A stretch of 64,000 nucleotides of DNA from assembly GCA_013407085.1 (NCBI GenBank), contig JACCGJ010000245.1, positions 1 to 64,000 on the forward strand. Direction: 5' to 3'. This document shows positions 58,116 to 64,000 of the stretch, piece by piece. The notes under the pieces were generated by a model, which saw only the letters and a program-made list of their open reading frames with translations, was not told where the DNA came from and searched no databases. The stretch's first letter is position 1; the number at the start of each line of letters is the position of its first letter. The translations under genes were made by a program, and so were the position numbers. This stretch comes from Atriophallophorus winterbourni (taxonomy: Eukaryota > Platyhelminthes > Trematoda > Plagiorchiida > Microphallidae).

Positions 58116-58297
58116 AAATTATGTGCTTTGGTTTTGCACCGTGTTTCTGTCACGAATCATTAACCGGATCTGGACGAACCACCACTTGGATTCAGACAAG
58201 ACAACAAGCGGCTGCTGTTGTTGGCACGCCAGAAAACAACAATACAGTTAGACGGGATAGTGATGACGACATTGTACTCCAGCGGTCGGGTGCTTGA
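58116..58297 (+). CDS. Second copy of sortilin exon 17, dileucine altered
   Basis: Counterpart of 53443-53624. The only coding change noted in the motif is T to G at 58274, turning DSDDDILL into DSDDDIVL. Frame and stop (58295-58297) are kept. Confidence 0.6.
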
Positions 58298-60049
58298 TAT
58301 TTTCACTTGAATAAAATATGGTACTTGAATGTGTTTTACATTTTCCTTCGATGGAATTGATATTATGGATATTCTCTGTGTTTCTGTATGAACGGATCAG
58401 GTTGGATTTGAAGCGTGATGTCCTACGCTTTCTATTTTTTCCTGGAAAAATCGATTCAATTGAGCAAACATTCTCCCTGTTTTATCAAGACATTGTGGCA
58501 GCCTACTTTTCACAGAGTACCTCACTTATGGGCGTTCGAATCAAACAAGCATTTGAGTATGAACTGCACAATACGTTGGAAATTTAAACGAGTTACCGAA
58601 GTCGTTTGTGTTGAATTTATTGAGCTTAATAATAGTCACACTCAACTCAGTTTACGGCCTTAATACATTTGGTTTCATTATTTTATCCCGGTAGTACCTG
58701 TGGGGGAAAATATAATCTGTACCATCCATTTTGTACCTTTCCGAGTAGTTGCTCCGAGTACACTGACGCCATCATCACTCCTTATCGTACACCTTCGAAC
58801 CGAGAGGTCCACTTTGTCGACTCACCACAATCATCACCATTATAGTGAAGCGCGATTGTGGATGAACTAAAACCCCGAGCCTAGAAACCACAGGTTAATG
58901 GGCACTCATAAAATCGGCCAGCGGAATCAAACAACTTTTGAACATCTCCCGTGTCTAGATTGACCGGGCACTTTACTGGCTGTTTTAATGTCCATCTTTC
59001 AATCGTTTGACAAACCAATTCATCCATATGGATGAATAAGCACACTGCACCACCGGACCACGTTTCTAAACTCCCCGCTCGGTGTTTACATTGTGCATGG
59101 CACCCGCGTCAGCTATACCGGATCCCAGCACCATTTGACTGACAGCAATTTTTCATTCACATTCAGCTCTCATGGGCGTTAGACGATAAACAACGCGGGT
59201 AGCACGAGACCGACGTGGAGCGGGGCGTAGTGCTACAGTCAGACGAACAAGCGATCGATCTCTATCGATTCATGGTCGACTGTTTTCGTAAAGTATTTTG
59301 TTTGTGCTGTTCTCGTTAGGCCTAGTTTGTGCAGAATATCTCCATGATTTGCGAGCAACACATTACATTGGTCATTCATATAACAGTTATATGCGCTAGG
59401 CCTAGCGTCATTCTGTGCTTTAGTATTGGAACATTGCGGTTCTTTTTAAGATTTTTTTCCTGTAACCGATGGTAGCCAAAGATCGGTATGGTACCCTCCT
59501 GGTAAATCTACAAGGAATGCTGATTCATAGACAAATTTGATTTAGCTTATTTTGTCATGGCTTACTACCCACGAATAGTTTTACTCTTCTTTCCCCTTGT
59601 TGTATATGATCAAGTTCCGTCGGTTTAAGAAGATGACCGGTAGAGCATCGCACGTCCCGCAACGTTGAACATCTGTTCATTCGAACGAGTAATTTTTTTA
59701 ATATTCCGGATTGCTTTAGACGATGACTTTTCATAGGATGTTAGCGTGTCACCTTTTGGGTAACTATGCTCCAAATGGACTGATGGTATACTGGAAATTG
59801 GTGTCTGTCAATTTAGACGGTACGTATTACAGTATTACGGATTACAGAGCTGAGTGTTGAAAACAATAGGACGGTCTGCATTTCAACTAGGAATATGGCT
59901 GTTGATCGCGGCTACAGGAATTAGGGGACAAAATTTTACTCCGAATCTCAGCGCAGCTTTCGCAAGCGAAGATCGGCCATGGTCGTGTGCTCTTCTCTGT
60001 GACAGCTTTGAAACTATCGTCGGGAACGTTGTTTTGTTAATTGGAAGAA

Positions 60050-61060
60050 AGCTTTGACTACGTTGAGGGGCTGTTTATTTTCACAATGCTGTATGAATGG
60101 GGTGTCCGCCGAGATTGCTAAAACTCGTTATACGTCTTTCCATTCTGGGATCAAGGATTCCAACCAATTTACGGAATGAAACACAAACAATTTTGAAATT
60201 CCCCGAGGCGTCGAAGAAGGATGTTCTTGTTCCCACATTGTTCAGTGTTTTCTTTCGCTGATAGATGATGGTTTTAGTGCGAGAAAAGAAGGTATTTACT
60301 CACACATGACTTTCGATGGAAAGCTCTACAATTTGATTCGTTCGTGGTACAAAATGTGGTAATCTGTGATCTGTTGGTTGCCGACTATGCACCCCTGATT
60401 GCTCACACTCATAGGTGGAATCATTCCCTAATGGACTGCTTTCAAAGACCGGGTTGACCATCAGCAGGAATGAGGCTAAAGTTCTTGGTCAACAGACTGT
60501 ATGGCTTTCCTTGACCGGAAAATAATTTAATGCATATCGGTTCAAATATTGTGGAGGACCTCTCGCCAAGCATTAATATTAATAAACGGATAGGCAGAGC
60601 ATTTATCCTTTGGTCCCGTTGTGACTCCCGTGAAGGTAAAAGTGCTTGTGTACACCGCCTGCGTAGTAAATGCCTTGCTGTATGGCTGCGAATCCTGTAT
60701 CTTGAGGGTATCGTGAATGGACAGAGTAACAAAACAGATTTGTATCTAAAATTGATCTACCAAACATGCTCTAATGCAACCGCTGTCATTACTGTAACGT
60801 GGAAAGCGGTAGTGTTTCAAAAGAGCTAACCTATTAGTAGTCGAGATCACAGTGAACCTTTTGACAAGCCGAAATGTTTCGTTAAAATACGTTGAAGAAA
60901 GAGTCATGAAAACTCCGCGCATTGACTTTGCGAGCGCTGCGATGAATTTCTTACCGACCGCATAATAGGAAGCTCCATCTTCAATCCAGGGAAGAGCAGG
61001 TGCTGTTCTCGACGGTTTTGTGTGTACTACAGGAAAACCACAAGATTCTCTCATTCCCAT
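60050..61060 (+). pseudogene. Decayed RTE-B fragment
   Basis: Continues the RT piece shared with copy 1: 'ccgactatgcacccctgatt' matches the ADDAAFIAHS region at 38580, then LMDCF, KVLGQQT, ININKRIGRAFILWSR and CVHRLRSKCLAVWL. A last block (GRDHSEPFDKPK near 60840) matches RPFGRPHLRYKDF. Many frameshifts. Confidence 0.7.
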
Positions 61061-61079
61061 TCCCCATGATGTTCTAATA

Positions 61080-62260
61080 ATTGTTCGTTCAGCTTATGAT
61101 GATGGAAATGGGCGTTCAGTTTGGTTCAATAATGTTGACCTCTAAGCAAGTCCTATTCATGCCAGAAATGCTTCTTGTTTTCGGACACCTGTTTATACTA
61201 TTCTCTTTTTTGTATACATCCATTTTGTGATTTTACTATTGGATTGATTTGGTGAGAATTATTTCGTTATCACCTTCCAGACAACGGGCTATCATCTTAC
61301 ATTGCCTTGGTTTCACAACTATGGTTCAGCATAGCCCGCATTACATTGTATGCTTCTCTTGATAACATTTGCTAAGCTGGCCACAAACTTATTGTTCTCT
61401 AACAAATATATCGTTAACCTTTCATTTTTGTCCCCGGAATACCCGGACCATATTTTAATGTTTAATTACCGCAAACTCCCTCAATGTCTGGTCTACTTGT
61501 CAGATTATATAAGTATTTAGTATATCATAGATTGACAGATAAATATTGCGAATAGCCGCTTTGTCATTTGTAATCTGTTGTTGTTGTCTTTCTAATCTGA
61601 TTTCCTTCCTTCATCTATCCTGACAGGAATGTGAACCACATTGATATCACTGCATTTCTGCATCTCGATTGCACAGATGGTTATTTGGATGCCACCCACG
61701 TCTTCCTGTTCTTCTTCTTCTTCTTCGTCCGCGCTTCCCGTCACAGCCACCCTTTGTTTACGTCCCAAGCGATCTCGATTGCTAGATTCATTCAACCTTT
61801 TGTGCTTCCCCATTCCTTTTTGTACATTTGCTTGCCTTGCCTTGATATAAATGTTTTCACAACATCGACAATCACACATTTTACGCCAAATCGTTATAAT
61901 TTTGATGCCGTACACAGTGCCTTTTCTAGTCATTCTTAACATACCGCTCAATTTCGAACTTGTTCCTTGTTCATTCTTTATACCCATTACCCTTTTGATT
62001 GGTCAATTTCATTATTGTCAACTAAACGGATTATCGAACCACAGTTATCGTTTGTTTTTATTGCTGTTTTTCTCGGTAATCGACCGATGCATCGATGAGG
62101 AACTTGAGATTGCACCCTGAAACGTCTAGAGAGACCGCAATCCTTGTGTGTCAATTGCTCTACCATTTTTGTTTAGGAAATTAGAAGCTTCACTCGGTAT
62201 GAGATGACTTTAAGTGTGTATGCATTCAATAAGCAGACGACCCTTGTGCTAAATCGTCAC
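61080..62260. other. Unassigned sequence with a (CTT)n tract
   Basis: A minus-strand open frame (61987-61592, 131 codons) contains a run of Glu encoded by the (CTT)n tract at 61707-61732 and no recognisable domain. I do not accept it as a gene on this evidence. Confidence 0.4.
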
Positions 62261-62263
62261 TTG

Positions 62264-62450
62264 CTTGAATGCATGTTTGATTCGAGGTGTAGAAACATCA
62301 TCCCAGTGCGTCTGTGACCAATCATTTATAGGTTCAGTAACTTTTTAGGTCCCACCCTTCCCTATATCTTTTAGATTTTTTAATATGTCCTGGTTGTACA
62401 GCACTTAAGTAATTGGTACTTGTTACCAGTGTAATGCTGTCAATGATGGT
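62264..62450 (+). repeat. RTE 3' UTR fragment
   Basis: Reverse orientation of 28650-28850: 'tgattcgaggtgtagaaaca', 'cccacccttccctatatctt', 'cttgttaccagtgtaatgct'. Confidence 0.6.
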
Positions 62451-62697
62451 CACCCGAGTCAGTTTGGTGTGACCATATACCTCGACGACTGTCAGCACCC
62501 CTGATAATAATATAAATAGGACATCTACAAGGTTGATGAACGCTGGTTAAATTCATGGTTTTTAATGGTCTAAAAAGCATAGGATGGTAAAAATTGAAAT
62601 GTAAGTGTATAAACAAGATGAGGAATTAGATTAAGCGGTATTTAAGTGTTCGGGAAACGATTAATTCAATAAAAATTCGTCTAATTACGTTTTCAAT

Positions 62698-63165
62698 TCA
62701 TGCAAGCTCATGGAGTGAGCAACGGTAGAAGGTAAAGTGTTCCAAGTAAACCAGAACACGGACAGAATAAAAATACCTACAGTTCAGGTGGGAATTGGGT
62801 ACCAGCAGCACATATTCATGGGTCCGATAATTTCTCGTATCCCTTCGCGTGAATAAATTCTTTAAGGGATGGTTTGGGGTATGGAATATTTTGTCAAGTA
62901 GGTTATGGTCTCTGATTCGTCGATAGGGAAAGTCGAACAGATTCAGTTGGGCTATCCTTTCTTCATAAGGCTTGTTTCCGATGCTGAGAACTAGTTTTGT
63001 TGAGTGGTGATAAATTCGCTGCATAAGTTCAGCATCCTTGAGCCACGGAGACCATGACTGCACACCGTATTCCATGACTTGTCTTAAGGATGTATTCACG
63101 ATCCTTGGGAACATCTTGGGCGAAAATTTCCAAAATACCTGTTTGAGTATATTTGTGGTGTACAT
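62698..63165 (-). pseudogene. CR1-like ORF2 C-terminal fragment
   Basis: 155 codons open on the minus strand: PRIVNTSLRQVMEYGVQSWS, IYHHSTKLVLSI, KPYEERIAQLNLFDFPYRRI, HLNCRYFYSVRVLVYLEHF. Same subfamily as 17500-17960. Truncated at the 5' end. Confidence 0.8.
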
Positions 63166-63324
63166 TTACGAAGAGTAATTTGTTGGCATACTTGTGATGA
63201 TAGAAAGACAGCCATAGCGGTTCGTGTAAATGAATTGTTCTTGCTCTCGTCAGTAATATCGATTTTTACGGTAGTTTATATGGAACTGTACAATTTACTC
63301 AATCACTGATTGTCTTCGTCGTAG

Positions 63325-63449
63325 GCGCTTTGTAACGAAACCGTTTGCGTTGTATGCCTCGATACATGTTTGTGATGAAATTCGATATCTCATTCGTCGG
63401 CGTATAAATAACCGCATTTTATTTGCGCAGTATCACACCAATGCAGATG
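63325..63449 (+). CDS. Possible internal exon of an unidentified second gene
   Basis: Bounded by 'cttcgtcgtag' and the strong donor gtgagt. Translates as RFVTKPFALYASIHVCDEI then RYLIRRRINNRILFAQYHTN, ADG, with no stop. The composition is protein-like and no retroelement motif is present. I do not recognise the family, and no partner exon is visible, so it may belong to a gene beyond the window. Confidence 0.35.
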
Positions 63450-64000
63450 GTGAGTGGTATAATGATGTTTGCGTGTTAACTAAAATCGCACAAGCTTATT
63501 TTTTTTGTGACTATTGTATTTTTAAAAATATAAATATCCTAACTTAACATAACTAAGTGTAATGACAGATTGGGAATACATTTTTAAATCTGCTTATTGA
63601 AAATCAATTGCGCAAGAAAAGTTGTTAATCAAATGGTGGAATGCGTTTTTAACCTAATCGAACAAGGCTTAAAATAGAGGCCTTTGCTGTATGAATCAGT
63701 ATTTATCATACCAAACTATTGTTTCATCTGTATAATCTAACTGAATACTGTGTACACTTCATTCTATAAAATATTTTACCATTTAGTCAGAATAAAAGAT
63801 TTTCTAAGATAATGTGTTGCTCACATCCCCGCAGATTTTCCACTTGAAAAACGTTGATGTATAAAAAAATCATTTTTCGATCAGACTCAAAATTCTGAAA
63901 TGAATTTGCACTACTTGAAATATGCTAGAAAATACACTTCGAATGCTTTTGTAAACCAGAGTCCATCATCGAAATTTTAAGAATTCAAAAATAGATTATT
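63450..64000. other. AT-rich sequence at the window end
   Basis: Nothing recognised. Confidence 0.4.

Larger units (their letters stand above)
56715..60380 (+). repeat. Duplicated 3' segment, copy 2
   Basis: Second copy of 52058-55697, offset 4657 bp at the start and 4683 bp at the end after small indels. Identity about 98-99% by eye. Unlike copy 1 it continues smoothly into more RTE sequence after 60380. Confidence 0.9.

Noticed and set aside
61592..61987. 131-codon minus-strand ORF with a poly-Glu run
   Set aside because: The Glu run comes from a (CTT)n microsatellite and the rest has no recognisable motif.

Overview
The window is eukaryotic and most likely comes from a digenean trematode (fluke). 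The reasons are spliceosomal introns of only 28-36 bp clustered at a gene's 5' end beside multi-kb introns, a very dense load of CR1-like and RTE-like non-LTR retrotransposons, and small hammerhead-ribozyme repeats like those known from flatworms. The clade is an inference; no species is claimed.

One host gene dominates. A sortilin (VPS10-domain sorting receptor) runs on the + strand from 24664 to 53624. I reconstructed 17 coding exons whose phases all agree, giving 3156 nt and 1051 aa: signal peptide, VPS10 beta-propeller with Asp-box repeats, a complete ten-cysteine (10CC) module, one transmembrane helix, and an unusually long (about 205 aa) tail ending in an acidic-cluster dileucine motif. 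Exons 1-7 are packed into 865 bp; the other ten are spread over about 26 kb, and their introns hold retroelement debris, including an uninterrupted 1107-codon RTE-like ORF in antisense.

The last two exons and about 2 kb downstream (52058-55697) recur at 56715-60380 at roughly 98-99% identity by eye, across exactly 1000 N (55715-56714). The second copy changes the dileucine Leu-Leu to Val-Leu. Whether this is a real tandem duplication or two haplotypes placed in series is open.

Region by region: 1-3420 RTE-like element (-); 3420-6190 mostly unassigned, with a SINE-like repeat and a tRNA-like relic; 6190-11178 a degenerate CR1-like element (+) with ORF1 and ORF2, carrying a nested RTE fragment and a nested 100-bp hammerhead element with target-site duplications; 11560-12290 CR1 fragment (-); 13080-14715 Ty3/gypsy pol relic (-); 15291-16420 RTE 5' region (+); 16560-23650 three or more broken CR1 copies (+); 23671-24612 a tandem-duplicated CR1 3' end just upstream of the sortilin start; 24664-53624 sortilin; 52058-60380 duplicated 3' segment; 60380-61060 RTE fragment; 62698-63165 CR1 fragment (-); 63325-63449 a possible exon of a second gene.

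The most novel item is the hammerhead family. The copy at 6746-6787 (- strand) has every core nucleotide and paired stems I and II, sits in a roughly 100-bp unit with 14-bp direct repeats, and has four decayed relatives at 15291, 35371, 42075 and 45011.
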